DNA of 40,847 nt from Oceanococcus sp. (GCA_030147945.1 JASBUL010000043.1:1-40847), one strand, 5' to 3'; counted from the first letter of the stretch, positions 23,054 to 31,580 are shown. Notes: generated by a model from the sequence alone, not told the origin. Program-made: numbers and translations.

Positions 23054-24496
23054 CTAGCCCTGCAGCGGCTGGGCCAGAATCCACAAACCGATACCGGTGA
23101 ACAGCACCATCAGCAGCAGCATCGGAATCTGACTCAAGGTGGCCTGCGTGCGACTGGGGAAGCTGCGCAGGGCCTCGGCATGAGCCAGATACACGCTGGC
23201 CACGTGGCCGATCAGAATCAGCCACACCTGGGTGTTCCACACCACGCCCATGTCCGGAATGATCGGCACACGACCGCTGATGGCCGAGCCAAACAGATTC
23301 CAGCCCCAGCCAAACGGATCGGAGATCAGGGCGCGAATTTTGACCCCCTGATTGAGCAGCAGGGTGTAATAGTGCGTCGCGTGATAAACCAGTGCGATCG
23401 GCAGCAGGCTGTAGCCGAAACGCAGGGCCAGCTCTGACAGAGGCAGGGTGCTGCGTGTGACAAGCCGCCCCAGCCACAGGAACAGCAAGAACAGCCCGAG
23501 ATAGATGAACGGTGATGCAATCAGCCAGACCAGCTCGTAGGCCACGAACCAGGGCCGCAATGCCACATAGGCGTAGATCGGCGGTTGACCCAGCCAGGGG
23601 GTAATCCAGCCGAAAGGATCTTTCCAGAACAGGCTGAACCACAGACTGGTCTCACGCAGTCCGTCGTAGGCGGTGGACGAAAGCATGAACAGTATGAAGA
23701 CCAGCAGGCTCAGGTGTTCGACCCGCTGGTGCAGCAGGCCGCTGAGCGGCCAGCGCAGGCGCAGGCGCTGGGCCCCGGACTGATCCGGCGCGTAGGCAAG
23801 CGGCGCCAGCTGCGCGGCGAGGCGAAACATCAGCGCGAAAAACTCGCCATAGCGAAACCAGGCGCGTGCGCCGATCAGCCAGATGGCAAACAGATTGAGT
23901 GCGCTGTAGGCCAGTAGGATCAGGGACAGTGAGAACGGTCGTGTGCGCCCCAGCAGCTCCAGCGCAATGAAGCTCATGTACAGGACCACTGCCGGCCAGT
24001 AGGCGAGTTGCTCGGCCGGATAGCGGATCCGTCCCTGGTCCAGGGTACCTCCCCTGAACAGCATGCTGAGCCCGCGCCACGGACTGATGGCGGCGTAGAT
24101 GTCTCCCAGCAGGCTGCTGGCGTAAAGCATTCCCAGCGCGAACACGATCCAGAAATAGGTCATGTTGAAATTGCGGTAGGGATCGATGGTGCCGCCCAGC
24201 CCGGTGACGATGGCCAGCAGCATGGCCGTGCTGCTCAAGACAAGCAAAGGCATGCGCAGGGCGTGCAGCGCGCGGGCCAGCAGGCTGTCGCCGAAGGCAT
24301 ATTGCGGCGGTTTGATCTGGGCGTCGGCACGGGTCAGGAAAAAGCCCATGACCACGAATGACAGCGCCAGCGCGGCCATGGCGCCGTAGATGTACATCCA
24401 GTAGGGCATGGGCAGGCGATAGGGCTCGCCAAAGGAATGCGCATGGCCGAGCGTCGGCGTGGCCAGCGCGAGCACAACAGCCAGGCTACGGATCAC
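23054..24496 (-). CDS. Polytopic membrane protein, fenitrothion-hydrolase-like annotation family
   Basis: A 480-residue integral membrane protein with roughly ten to twelve hydrophobic helices, preceded by a signal-like N-terminus ending GHAHSFGEPYRLPMPYW. It resembles proteins often labelled fenitrothion hydrolase in databases, a name carried over from a two-subunit membrane hydrolase of Burkholderia; the function in most genomes is unproven and I do not assume it here. Other marks are conserved aromatic and His residues within the membrane (VYHATHYYTLLLNQG, VVWNTQVWLILIGHVASVYLAH). The start is a GTG that overlaps the stop of the cupredoxin-like gene by four bases (GTGA). A role as a metal- or redox-linked membrane partner of the cupredoxin-like protein is possible. 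It ends 27 bases from the convergent small gene. Confidence 0.75.
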   Translation of the reverse strand: MIRSLAVVLALATPTLGHAHSFGEPYRLPMPYWMYIYGAMAALALSFVVMGFFLTRADAQIKPPQYAFGDSLLARALHALRMPLLVLSSTAMLLAIVTGLGGTIDPYRNFNMTYFWIVFALGMLYASSLLGDIYAAISPWRGLSMLFRGGTLDQGRIRYPAEQLAYWPAVVLYMSFIALELLGRTRPFSLSLILLAYSALNLFAIWLIGARAWFRYGEFFALMFRLAAQLAPLAYAPDQSGAQRLRLRWPLSGLLHQRVEHLSLLVFILFMLSSTAYDGLRETSLWFSLFWKDPFGWITPWLGQPPIYAYVALRPWFVAYELVWLIASPFIYLGLFLLFLWLGRLVTRSTLPLSELALRFGYSLLPIALVYHATHYYTLLLNQGVKIRALISDPFGWGWNLFGSAISGRVPIIPDMGVVWNTQVWLILIGHVASVYLAHAEALRSFPSRTQATLSQIPMLLLMVLFTGIGLWILAQPLQG

Positions 24497-24864
24497 GGGC
24501 GTGGGTAGACTTCCAGCGTGGCCAGACGCTGGCCAGCTTCATGCCACTCCAGTTCAAACCGACCCACGGTCTTGGCCTGGAAGTGCACCTGCGAAGGGTA
24601 GTCCGGCGCCAGATACAGATGCAGGTCGTAATCGTGCAGATGCAGGTGCGCCATGGCCGGGCTTTGTGCACTCAGGGCGACCTGGTCGCCCAGGTAAACG
24701 CTCAGTGTGCGCGGCGCCTCGGCCTGCGCCGGATGCAGCTGGAAGTGGAACGTGTGCTGCGCGGCCGGTGCCTGTGACTGCCCGGCTGTGTTGGGTTTCA
24801 TCACCCACCACAAGCCGGCCAGCACCAGCGCCGCAATGCTGATCAGTAAACCGGCCGCACGCAT
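24493..24864 (-). CDS. Membrane-anchored cupredoxin-like protein
   Basis: A 123-residue protein with one N-terminal hydrophobic helix (GLLISIAALVLAGLWWVM) followed by a cupredoxin-like beta domain outside the membrane. Typical marks of this small family are LGDQVALSAQS, the His-rich turn AHLHLHDYDLHLYL and GRFELEWHEAGQRLATLEV. The several His residues could bind copper, but a full Cys/Met/His copper site is not evident, so metal binding is unproven. The ATG at 24864 is placed one base after the upstream hydrolase stop; a longer frame to 24972 runs inside that gene and is unlikely. It overlaps the downstream membrane protein gene by four bases; the two probably form a complex. Confidence 0.78.
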   Translation of the reverse strand: MRAAGLLISIAALVLAGLWWVMKPNTAGQSQAPAAQHTFHFQLHPAQAEAPRTLSVYLGDQVALSAQSPAMAHLHLHDYDLHLYLAPDYPSQVHFQAKTVGRFELEWHEAGQRLATLEVYPRP

Positions 24865-24865
24865 G

Positions 24866-27055
24866 TCAGTCGCGGTTGTACACCCGTTCCCACATCTGGA
24901 TGTAGGCTTCGGCCGAATTGAACAGGGCTTCCAGGGCTTCGCTGCCGCCCTCCAGGCGCACTTCTTCGACAAAGTCCGCGACCAGACCGTAATGGGCCAT
25001 GCCGACTTCGTCGATATGCCAGAACTTGCCGCTTTCCGGGATGCTCAACAGGTCCACGGTAAGCGGTGCAAAGCCGCTGAACTGCCCACCCCAGTCGTCA
25101 CCACTGAACAGGGTGAAGGGATATTGCACCGGAACGGCGTCACCGCCTCGCGGACCGGGGTGGCCGCCAAAGCCGTTGGCGTCTGCACCGTAACCCAGGC
25201 CCAGCAACTGCTCGCTCTCGACGCCGGCACGCTCGCGCCAGAACTTGAGTTTTTCCAGGAACTCGACGTGCTTGATGCCATTGCCCTTGTACGGGTAAAT
25301 GGTGCCGCCGGCCTTGAGCATGCGAATGGCCTGATCACTGGTCAGCCCACCGTGGGCATCGTGCGAGGAGGCCATCGGGTAGGGCGGGTCACGCTGCTCG
25401 GCGATGTCGAGCATGATGTCCTTGCTGTGATAGGCGGCGTGGTCGATGTCGATGACCATGCGCTTGTCCATGATGGCGTTAAGCGCGTATTCACCCAGAT
25501 CGGTCACGGTACGCGCGTTGCAGCGCTTGCCCGGCGGGTAGGTTGGCAGGGTGCCGCCGGTAGCTTCCAGCAGCAGCGCGGTGAGCGGATCGTTGCCGGT
25601 GCCTGGAATGGCTGTGGTCATCTCGGTCCCGGGGTAGCGCACGGCCGGCTCGTCCTCGGGGTAGGGACGGCACTCGGTGGTTTCCCAGAAACGGCCGGTG
25701 TCGAGGAAGTTGAGGAAGTTGATTACGTCGCCGCTGAAGATGCCGGCGCCGCCCAGCGAACTGTCGATGTCATGGAAGGGGTAGATATGGCGCACGCCCA
25801 GCTCCCACAGCCGGTCGATCTCTTCGCTGATCTGCTGCTCGTCGCATTCACGCATTTCGATGCCGCCGGGCAGCATGGTCACGCCGCAGTTGAAGACCTG
25901 CGCCACCTCGATGCCAAGCACCACCGCCAACTTGCCGTCGTTGATGACGGCGCGTGCTTCCTGCGGACTCTTGACGATGCGGAACCAGCCTTTGCCCGGT
26001 CCGCCATTCTGCGCATCGACGTAGTCCTGGACCTCGTAAAGGTATTCGACCTGCTTGGTCGACACGCTGGCGTCGTTGCAGTCCGCGGTCGGGGTCAGTG
26101 AGTACAGCTTGCCGACCTCACACAGGGCCGCGATGTTGGTGCCGTGGTTGACGATCAGGCGCAGGCCGGACAACCAGGCGCGCTCGACCCACTTGTAATA
26201 CATCACCTGGTGGGTCAGGAAGTTGCGCTGCGGCCAGCCAACGAAAGTCGGCCAGCCCTGGGTGTCGTGGGTGGCTACGGGTGTGCCTTCGAGAATGTTG
26301 TTGGCGTCACGGATACCCTGCGGGCCGTGAAAATCGGCGCAGTCTTCCAGCGCATGTGGCACACCAAAGCGATGGAACACTTCACCGTAAAGTACGCCGC
26401 CGGCTGAAGGGCCGACATCGCCGGCATAGGACATTTCGCTGGACATGCCCATGTGCGTGTGCACATCGGCAAAGCCGACCACAGGCTGATCCACGCCGCG
26501 GCCCTTGAAGGTTTCGCCGCTGATCGCGGTGGGCATCTCCGGGTAGGCGCTGCACGGTTCGTCGGTCGGCACGAAGCGGAAGGCGGCATTGTCGGCACCA
26601 CCGCTGCCGAGGGCGAGCGTGCCGTCCTCGGTGGTGATCAGGCTCAGCCCGGCGCTCTGCGAATCGATGCTGAACTGATCGCTGGCGGCATCGTAGTCGA
26701 TGGTCCAGATGGCGTCGTCGCTGAGCTCAGCGCTGGCCTGCACGGCCTCGCCATCAGCACGCATGGCCGTGCGGTCGGTGGCATAGAACAGATACTTGCC
26801 GAGTGTGGCGGCCTGCATGAAAAAGGCTTCACCGCTGACCGGGTCCGCCGCTGCAGCCTTGTAACCACCGTCCACGCTGGCCAAATAGTCGCCGCTGCTC
26901 AGTGATTGCACGGCGTAGCAGCCGCCGGCCAGGGCATAGCGGTCTTTGGGTACGGGTGACAGTGTGCCGCCACCGCCCGCGCTGGGCGAATTGGCATTGC
27001 AGGCCGCCAGCACCAGGGCGGCGCTGAGCATGGACACGATGGAACGGGTTTTCAT
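24866..27055 (-). CDS. M19 membrane-dipeptidase-like metallohydrolase lipoprotein
   Basis: A 729-residue lipoprotein (lipobox LAAC, C19). Residues ~35-165 are a separate beta-rich domain with no assigned function. From ~190 on the sequence follows the metal-site order of renal-dipeptidase-type (M19) enzymes of the amidohydrolase fold: H199/H201 in FADVHTHMGM, E383 in LGIEVAQ, H539 in IDIDHAAYHS, H565 in ASSHDAHGG and D625 in GYGADANGFGG. The protein is much longer than ordinary M19 dipeptidases (~350-400) through inserts and the N-terminal domain. AGGAG lies about nine bases before the ATG. It is the first gene of a tightly packed unit with the cupredoxin-like and membrane proteins. A periplasmic peptidase or other amide/ester hydrolase are the options. 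Confidence 0.83.
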   Translation of the reverse strand: MKTRSIVSMLSAALVLAACNANSPSAGGGGTLSPVPKDRYALAGGCYAVQSLSSGDYLASVDGGYKAAAADPVSGEAFFMQAATLGKYLFYATDRTAMRADGEAVQASAELSDDAIWTIDYDAASDQFSIDSQSAGLSLITTEDGTLALGSGGADNAAFRFVPTDEPCSAYPEMPTAISGETFKGRGVDQPVVGFADVHTHMGMSSEMSYAGDVGPSAGGVLYGEVFHRFGVPHALEDCADFHGPQGIRDANNILEGTPVATHDTQGWPTFVGWPQRNFLTHQVMYYKWVERAWLSGLRLIVNHGTNIAALCEVGKLYSLTPTADCNDASVSTKQVEYLYEVQDYVDAQNGGPGKGWFRIVKSPQEARAVINDGKLAVVLGIEVAQVFNCGVTMLPGGIEMRECDEQQISEEIDRLWELGVRHIYPFHDIDSSLGGAGIFSGDVINFLNFLDTGRFWETTECRPYPEDEPAVRYPGTEMTTAIPGTGNDPLTALLLEATGGTLPTYPPGKRCNARTVTDLGEYALNAIMDKRMVIDIDHAAYHSKDIMLDIAEQRDPPYPMASSHDAHGGLTSDQAIRMLKAGGTIYPYKGNGIKHVEFLEKLKFWRERAGVESEQLLGLGYGADANGFGGHPGPRGGDAVPVQYPFTLFSGDDWGGQFSGFAPLTVDLLSIPESGKFWHIDEVGMAHYGLVADFVEEVRLEGGSEALEALFNSAEAYIQMWERVYNRD

Positions 27056-27153
27056 TACGGCTCTCTCCTGCGCACCGAACCCCAGTCGGTACGGGTGGGT
27101 TTTTATGGGCAGGAGTCTAGCCGCTCAGGCCGCGTGCGCGGCCGGTGATCACT

Positions 27154-27180
27154 ACAAAGTGTGAATATTTACTACTTTGT
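27154..27180. promoter_or_regulatory. AT-rich inverted repeat, candidate operator of the metallohydrolase operon
   Basis: ACAAAGT (27154-27160) and its exact complement ACTTTGT (27174-27180) are separated by 13 bases that themselves contain the near-palindrome GTGAATATTTAC. The element is an AT-rich island in GC-rich DNA, 98 bases upstream of the metallohydrolase ATG and just after the DUF3096 gene. A GC-rich hairpin GGCCGCG-TG-CGCGGCC lies at 27128-27143. A dimeric regulator site is likely; the regulator is unknown. Confidence 0.45.
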
Positions 27181-27185
27181 GACCG

Positions 27186-27332
27186 TCAGGTCAGGCGTAT
27201 GCCGAGGATCTGGATCAGGCCGATGGCGATCAGGTAGGCGGCGACAATGTAGTTCAGCAGCCGGGGTTTGATCAGGATGGCGACGCCCGCAAGTATGGAC
27301 AGCAGGGGCGCAAGTTCAATGTGCAAAGTCAT
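27186..27332 (-). CDS. DUF3096 small membrane protein
   Basis: A 48-residue hydrophobic protein, MTLHIELAPLLSILAGVAIL at the start, then IKPRLLNYIVAAYLIAIG. It matches the DUF3096 family: two short membrane helices around the conserved KPRLLNYIVA turn. These proteins sit in the inner membrane and have no known function. The ATG at 27332 has AGGAG about ten bases upstream. It lies between the HU gene with its terminator and the metallohydrolase operon, all on the minus strand. The family match and full length make it a real gene despite its size. Confidence 0.82.
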   Translation of the reverse strand: MTLHIELAPLLSILAGVAILIKPRLLNYIVAAYLIAIGLIQILGIRLT

Positions 27333-27356
27333 GATTGAGTCGCTCCTGGGGTATGC

Positions 27357-27393
27357 AAAAGCTGCGGTCGGCGCCTCGGCAACCGACCGCAGT
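27357..27393 (-). terminator. Intrinsic terminator of the HU gene
   Basis: On the minus strand a perfect 10-bp stem CTGCGGTCGG/CCGACCGCAG (27362-27392, extended by one G-U pair) with an 11-base loop is followed at once by TTTT. It starts 12 bases after the HU stop codon and precedes the DUF3096 gene, fitting a rho-independent terminator with a rather short T-run. Confidence 0.75.
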
Positions 27394-27404
27394 CGTACCG
27401 TTTT

Positions 27405-27686
27405 TTACAGCGAATCTTTCAGAGCCTTGCCGGCCTTGAAGGACACCGACTTGCTGGCTTTGATCTTGATCGTTTCGCCGGTGGCCGGGTTGCGACCGGT
27501 GCGTGCGGCACGCTTGCTCAGGCTGAAAGAGCCAAAGCCGATGATCGAAACACGGTTGTTCTTCTTGACGCTCTTGCCCACCAAGCTGGTGAAAGCGTCC
27601 AGAGCAGCAGCGGCATCCTTTTGCGAAATGCCGGCTTCTTTGGCCATGGCGGCCACGATGTCCTTCTTGGATACGGTGTCTGACAT
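27405..27686 (-). CDS. hup: HU-family nucleoid protein
   Basis: A 93-residue histone-like HU protein that binds and bends DNA as a dimer. Family parts are the helical N-half (KKDIVAAMAKEAGISQKDAAAALDAF), the VSIIGFGSFSLSKR turn, and the DNA-binding arm RTGRNPATGETIKIKAS with the intercalating Pro in RNP. The N-terminus carries a few extra residues (MSDTVS) relative to E. coli HU. The ATG at 27686 follows AGGAGA by six bases; the frame extends to 27728 without support. IHF subunits are less likely, since the arm and length fit HU. The gene is alone, with its own terminator. The 186 bases upstream to ykgJ hold its promoter, which I could not pin down. Confidence 0.93.
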   Translation of the reverse strand: MSDTVSKKDIVAAMAKEAGISQKDAAAALDAFTSLVGKSVKKNNRVSIIGFGSFSLSKRAARTGRNPATGETIKIKASKSVSFKAGKALKDSL

Positions 27687-27872
27687 GTTGTCTCCTGATA
27701 GATGGATGCCCCAAATTCTCCGGGCCACGGCAGTCTTAACGAACTGAACATAAGTTACAACCGTCCGTAAGGATTATTTTTTGCGGTTTTCGGCCACGGG
27801 TGGCTTGATTTTCCGACAGGCGGGCGCAAAATTCCGCCGCCGAATAGTCGGTTAGCGTGAGATCGCAACTGC

Positions 27873-28304
27873 TTGGTTACTGCCATATTTGAGGCGCCAG
27901 GGGCGCCGTGGGTTCATCCCTGTCTGCGGTGTGGGGCGTGCTGCGCCCACTATCGCGCGTCGTTTTATTGGGCTGAAGCTGACGATGTCACCCCCGACGG
28001 GGTGCCGGTGGAGCTGACTCAGGTGCTTACGCCCCACCTGCGCGTGATGCGGGGCACCGATCGCAAGCCCGCCCGTTGCATTGCGTTGCAGGGTGAGGTC
28101 GGTGTGGCGGTGAGCTGTTCAATTCACCCGCGACGGGCCAGCGTATGCCGCGAGTATCCGCCGAGTTTCGAGGACGGTCTGCACAATCCGCGTTGCGATG
28201 AGGCGCGCCAGGCGCATGGTATGGCCGCGCTGACCCCGGCCGACTGGCCGGGTTTCGAGCCGGATGCGCCGCCGCCCGTGCTGACGCCACCGCGAGCCGC
28301 CTGA
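27873..28304 (+). CDS. YkgJ-family cysteine cluster protein
   Basis: A 143-residue protein of the YkgJ (CxxCxxCC) family, thought to bind zinc or an iron-sulfur cluster. Eight cysteines are visible: C17, C20, C23 and C24 in PCLRCGACCAHYR, then C69, C82, C92 and C108 in ARCIALQG, VSCSIHP, SVCREYPPS and NPRCDEAR. The pattern and the segment RASFYWAEADD follow E. coli YkgJ closely. No ATG or GTG is available before the first Cys motif; a TTG at 27873 is the best start, so the exact N-terminus is uncertain. The cellular role of the family is unknown. It ends seven bases from the convergent kinase gene. Confidence 0.88.
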   Translation: MVTAIFEAPGAPWVHPCLRCGACCAHYRASFYWAEADDVTPDGVPVELTQVLTPHLRVMRGTDRKPARCIALQGEVGVAVSCSIHPRRASVCREYPPSFEDGLHNPRCDEARQAHGMAALTPADWPGFEPDAPPPVLTPPRAA

Positions 28305-28311
28305 CAAGCGC

Positions 28312-30966
28312 TTAAAACTGCGGGTTCTGACTTTCCAGGGCAGCAACCGCTGCACTGTTCTCGCCGTAGCGTCGGCGCGCGGCGAGCACGGCCGCGTCGG
28401 CCAGCTCGCGTGCTTGTGTGCGCTGGTTGTGGAGGGCCAGCGCCTGGGCCCACTTGAGCTGCGCAGCCAGCGTTTGCCAGTGGTCAGGCCCCTGAGCCTG
28501 ACGACGCAGCGCGACCGACGCGGCCAGATGTTCAAGCGCGGTGGTGTCGCCCAGTTGGGCCTGGGCCCATTTTTCCTGCACGAAAGCCCGCACCAGATCG
28601 GCCGTCTGGCCGTTGTCCGTGATCATGGCCAAGGTGCGTGTGAACGCATCATCACTGGCCGGCTGTCGCTGAACCAGCGCATCGGTGCTCAGCGCAACCG
28701 CGTGGGCGCGGACCTGCAGCAGCGAGTAGGGTGCTGTCATGTCCCGACAACAGCGCTGCAGAACCTGGCTGGCGTCGTCGGCGCGACCGATTTCAAGATA
28801 CAAATCAGCAAGGTAACTGCTGATGCCGATATGCAACGGCGAGGCGGCGCCGACGAATTCGACGGTCATCGATTCCGCCTCGGACATCAGCTGCAGGGCC
28901 GCCGCGTGGTCGCCCAGGTGCCAATATGCTTCGCCCAGATTTTTTTTCAGGGCGGCCAGCGCGGCCGAGGGGCCGAACAGCTTGGTTCTCAGTTCATGGG
29001 CCTGATTCAGGCGCGTTTGTGCGGTGTTCAAATCACCATCACGCAGGGCAGCCAGGCCCCAGTTGTTGAGCAGATTCAGCGCATCGGGTGATTCGGTCTG
29101 CTGGGTCTGCGTCCAGTAGTCCCAGGCTTGGCGAAATGCCTGCTGAGCCTGCTCAAGTTGACCGGCATAGAGATAGTTGGTGGCCAGGTTGGTGGCCAGG
29201 ATTGCGGTCACGGTGCTGTTCTCGCCCGCCCATTCCAGCTGCTGGTCCAAGGCCGTCCTGAGCACCGCGATGGCCTGTTCGGTGTTGCCCTCATTACGCA
29301 GCAATTGGGCCTTCAGGGAGGCCGAGTCAATCAGGTCGTGACGCCAACGCATGGGGTCCTGCTGCATCACACTGAGCGCCTGCTCAAGAAAGCTCGCCGC
29401 TTCTGCGTAGTTGCCGGTTCGGAACAGGGTCTGAGCCAGGTCGATGCGCGCTTCGGGCATCGGCCAGCTGCCGACCGCGCTGTCATCGGCCAGTGCCAGC
29501 GCCTCGCGCAGCAAGGGCTCGGCCCGGGTGTAGTCATTGTTGATGAAATACAGCTGGCCGAATCCGGCGAGCATCTGAGCGGCCGTGTCGGGGTCATCCG
29601 CATACACTTTGCGGATGTCGCTGATACTGCTTTCGAAAAGGTCCGAGCCGGTGAGTGCCTGGTCGTCGGACTGGCTGGCGTGCAGCAGCTGAAACAGTGA
29701 GCTGCGTACGGCATGGGCGCGCTCGGCCGAGCGCAGGGCGGCGTCACGCTCGGCGGCAATCTGCTGGGTCTGGAACTGACTCAGCGCCAGGCCGGCGACC
29801 AGCGCGCTGAGCAGGGTAAATCCGGTGGCGCTTTGCCACGGATTGCGTCGCAGGAAGCGCCAGGCCCGCTGGCCGGGCGTGTGCCCGCTGGCCTGGATCG
29901 GACGGTATTCCAGAAAGGCTTTGATGTCGGCTGCCAGAGCATCAACGCTGGGGTAACGTTGAGCGGGGTCACGCGCCATCGCTTTCTGCACGATGTGATT
30001 GAGATCGCCCTGCAACAGACGGCGTGAAAACGGCGCATCCTCACCCGCAAGGCCGCTGAGCAGGTTGGGTGGTTCGTCATCCAGGATGCGTTCGATGGCG
30101 ACCGGCAAGCTGGCTTTGTCCAGCCCCCAGGGCGCGCGGTGGCAGAGCATGAAATGCAGCACGCCGCCGAGTCCGTAGATGTCCGTGGCGACCGATACCG
30201 GGCTTTGCTCGATCTGTTCGGGGGCGGCGTAGCTCGGCGTGAACAGCACCTGGGTGGTTTCCAGATCATCCGGATTGTCGAGCAAGCGTCCGATGCCAAA
30301 GTCGAGCAGCTTGGGCTCGCCATCCACCGAGATGCGCACATTGCCGGGCTTGAGATCGCGATGAACGATCAGCTGTGCATGGGCGTGGCGCACGGCATCG
30401 CAGATTTTCAGAAACAGCTGCAGGCGTTGCGCCAGACTCAGATCCTGCTGATGGCAGGCCTCACTCAGGCTCAGGCCGGGCACATACTCGACCACCGTAT
30501 AGGCGTGGCCGCTGGCGGTGGTGCCGCCGTCGAGAAAGTGGGCGATGTTGGGGTGGCTGAGTCGGTTGAGCAGCTGCCGTTCTCGCTTGAACTGTTTGCC
30601 CAGGCTGCCATTGCGCAACAGCTTCAGCGCGCCATGTTGCTGAAAGTCTTCGCTGTTGCGGCTGACCAGATAGACCTCGCTGGTGCCGCCATGGGCCAGC
30701 GGCTCCAGAATCTGCCAGTCATCAATCTGCTCATTGCGCGTAAGCGTGTAGGGCTTGTCTGCGGCTTGCGCGGGTGGCTCCAGAAAGTCGTCAGCCTGGC
30801 CCAGTGAGCGCGACCAGCCCAGGGCGTGTTGCAGCAGGTCCGGGCGGTCATGCAGCTGGGCGGTCAGGCGTTGCTCACGCTGAGCATCAGGAAGGTCTGC
30901 GACCGCGTCGAATGCGTTTTCGAGTTGCTGCCATTCCTGTGGGCTAAGCGAGACTGCCGCGGGCAT
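28312..30966 (-). CDS. Transmembrane Ser/Thr protein kinase with TPR sensor region
   Basis: An 884-residue Hanks-type kinase. Residues ~1-75 are a helical lead segment (SPQEWQQLENAFDAVADLPD). The kinase domain (~84-350) has the glycine loop LAHGGTSEVYLV, K115 in GALKLL, E130, catalytic HRDLKPGNV (H202, D204), DFG at 222-224 and APE at 248-250, so it should be active. A single membrane helix lies at ~378-396, followed by a long TPR-like helical region (~460-880) that would be periplasmic and act as sensor or protein-binding part. It is divergent from the sigma factor gene, with a 65-base shared gap. Pairs of this type are known in Xanthomonas (PknS/EcfK) and Vibrio (PknT/EcfP), where the kinase activates the sigma factor. 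Confidence 0.93.
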   Translation of the reverse strand: MPAAVSLSPQEWQQLENAFDAVADLPDAQREQRLTAQLHDRPDLLQHALGWSRSLGQADDFLEPPAQAADKPYTLTRNEQIDDWQILEPLAHGGTSEVYLVSRNSEDFQQHGALKLLRNGSLGKQFKRERQLLNRLSHPNIAHFLDGGTTASGHAYTVVEYVPGLSLSEACHQQDLSLAQRLQLFLKICDAVRHAHAQLIVHRDLKPGNVRISVDGEPKLLDFGIGRLLDNPDDLETTQVLFTPSYAAPEQIEQSPVSVATDIYGLGGVLHFMLCHRAPWGLDKASLPVAIERILDDEPPNLLSGLAGEDAPFSRRLLQGDLNHIVQKAMARDPAQRYPSVDALAADIKAFLEYRPIQASGHTPGQRAWRFLRRNPWQSATGFTLLSALVAGLALSQFQTQQIAAERDAALRSAERAHAVRSSLFQLLHASQSDDQALTGSDLFESSISDIRKVYADDPDTAAQMLAGFGQLYFINNDYTRAEPLLREALALADDSAVGSWPMPEARIDLAQTLFRTGNYAEAASFLEQALSVMQQDPMRWRHDLIDSASLKAQLLRNEGNTEQAIAVLRTALDQQLEWAGENSTVTAILATNLATNYLYAGQLEQAQQAFRQAWDYWTQTQQTESPDALNLLNNWGLAALRDGDLNTAQTRLNQAHELRTKLFGPSAALAALKKNLGEAYWHLGDHAAALQLMSEAESMTVEFVGAASPLHIGISSYLADLYLEIGRADDASQVLQRCCRDMTAPYSLLQVRAHAVALSTDALVQRQPASDDAFTRTLAMITDNGQTADLVRAFVQEKWAQAQLGDTTALEHLAASVALRRQAQGPDHWQTLAAQLKWAQALALHNQRTQARELADAAVLAARRRYGENSAAVAALESQNPQF

Positions 30967-31031
30967 ATTTCGTGATCCAATTCGCGTTACTTCTCAGTAC
31001 GAGATGCTAGCATTGCACGGACATCCACCCG

Positions 31032-31580
31032 ATGCGTTCAAGCGTACCCATGGCCCAATCTGGCTCGTCAGTCGAACTGCAGGATATGACGCGACAGCTG
31101 TATGCGGAGCTGAAAGGTCTGGCCGCCACTTTGCGCCGCCAGCATCAGGTCGGGGACACCTTGAACACCACCGCGCTGGTCGGTGAGGCCTACCTCAAAC
31201 TGCGCCATTCCGGGGGCTGGGAAAGTCGCCAGCATTTTCTGCGGGTCGCGGCCCACGCAATACGTCAGGTCCTGGTGGATGAAGCACGCTACTGGCTGAC
31301 GGCCAAGCGCCAGGGCGCCAGCAGCGCGGTGAGCCTGGAGGATCAGCATGATGTGGGTGAAGCGGCCAGCGACGAGTTCCTGGTCAATCTCGATCAGGCT
31401 TTGACCCAGCTTGAAGCATTCAATCCGCGGCTTGCCGCGCTGGTGGAATGCCGTTACTTCGCCGGTTACTCCGACGACGATATCACCGCCTTGCTCGACA
31501 TCACGGAACGTACACTGCGACGCGACTGGGTCAAGGCCAAAGCGTGGTTGCATCACGTCCTGGGTGAAGAAATTCACTGA
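31032..31580 (+). CDS. ECF-like RNA polymerase sigma factor (PF07638 type), probable kinase-activated
   Basis: A 182-residue sigma-70-family factor of the ECF-like PF07638 group. Region 2 covers ~15-90 (LYAELKGLAATLRRQHQ, NTTALVGEAYLKLRHS, RQHFLRVAAHAIRQVLVDEAR) and region 4 ~120-178 (ALTQLEAFNPRLAALVECRYFAG, SDDDITALLDITERTLRRDW). The place of the acidic DAED motif of normal ECF factors is taken by N45-T46-T47-A48. In kinase-linked ECF groups a Thr here is phosphorylated to restore binding to RNA polymerase, which fits the divergent kinase gene. No anti-sigma gene is present. The start may be the ATG at 31032 or at 31050; neither has a good ribosome site. Targets are unknown, but the large surface-protein gene follows directly. 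Confidence 0.9.
   Translation: MRSSVPMAQSGSSVELQDMTRQLYAELKGLAATLRRQHQVGDTLNTTALVGEAYLKLRHSGGWESRQHFLRVAAHAIRQVLVDEARYWLTAKRQGASSAVSLEDQHDVGEAASDEFLVNLDQALTQLEAFNPRLAALVECRYFAGYSDDDITALLDITERTLRRDWVKAKAWLHHVLGEEIH

Noticed and set aside
23054..24496. Calling the membrane protein a true fenitrothion hydrolase
   Set aside because: The label rests on family naming only; no hydrolase active site can be seen in this protein.
27361..27393. Possible riboswitch or operator before the DUF3096 gene
   Set aside because: A perfect stem with a T-run right after the HU stop is better explained as the HU terminator.
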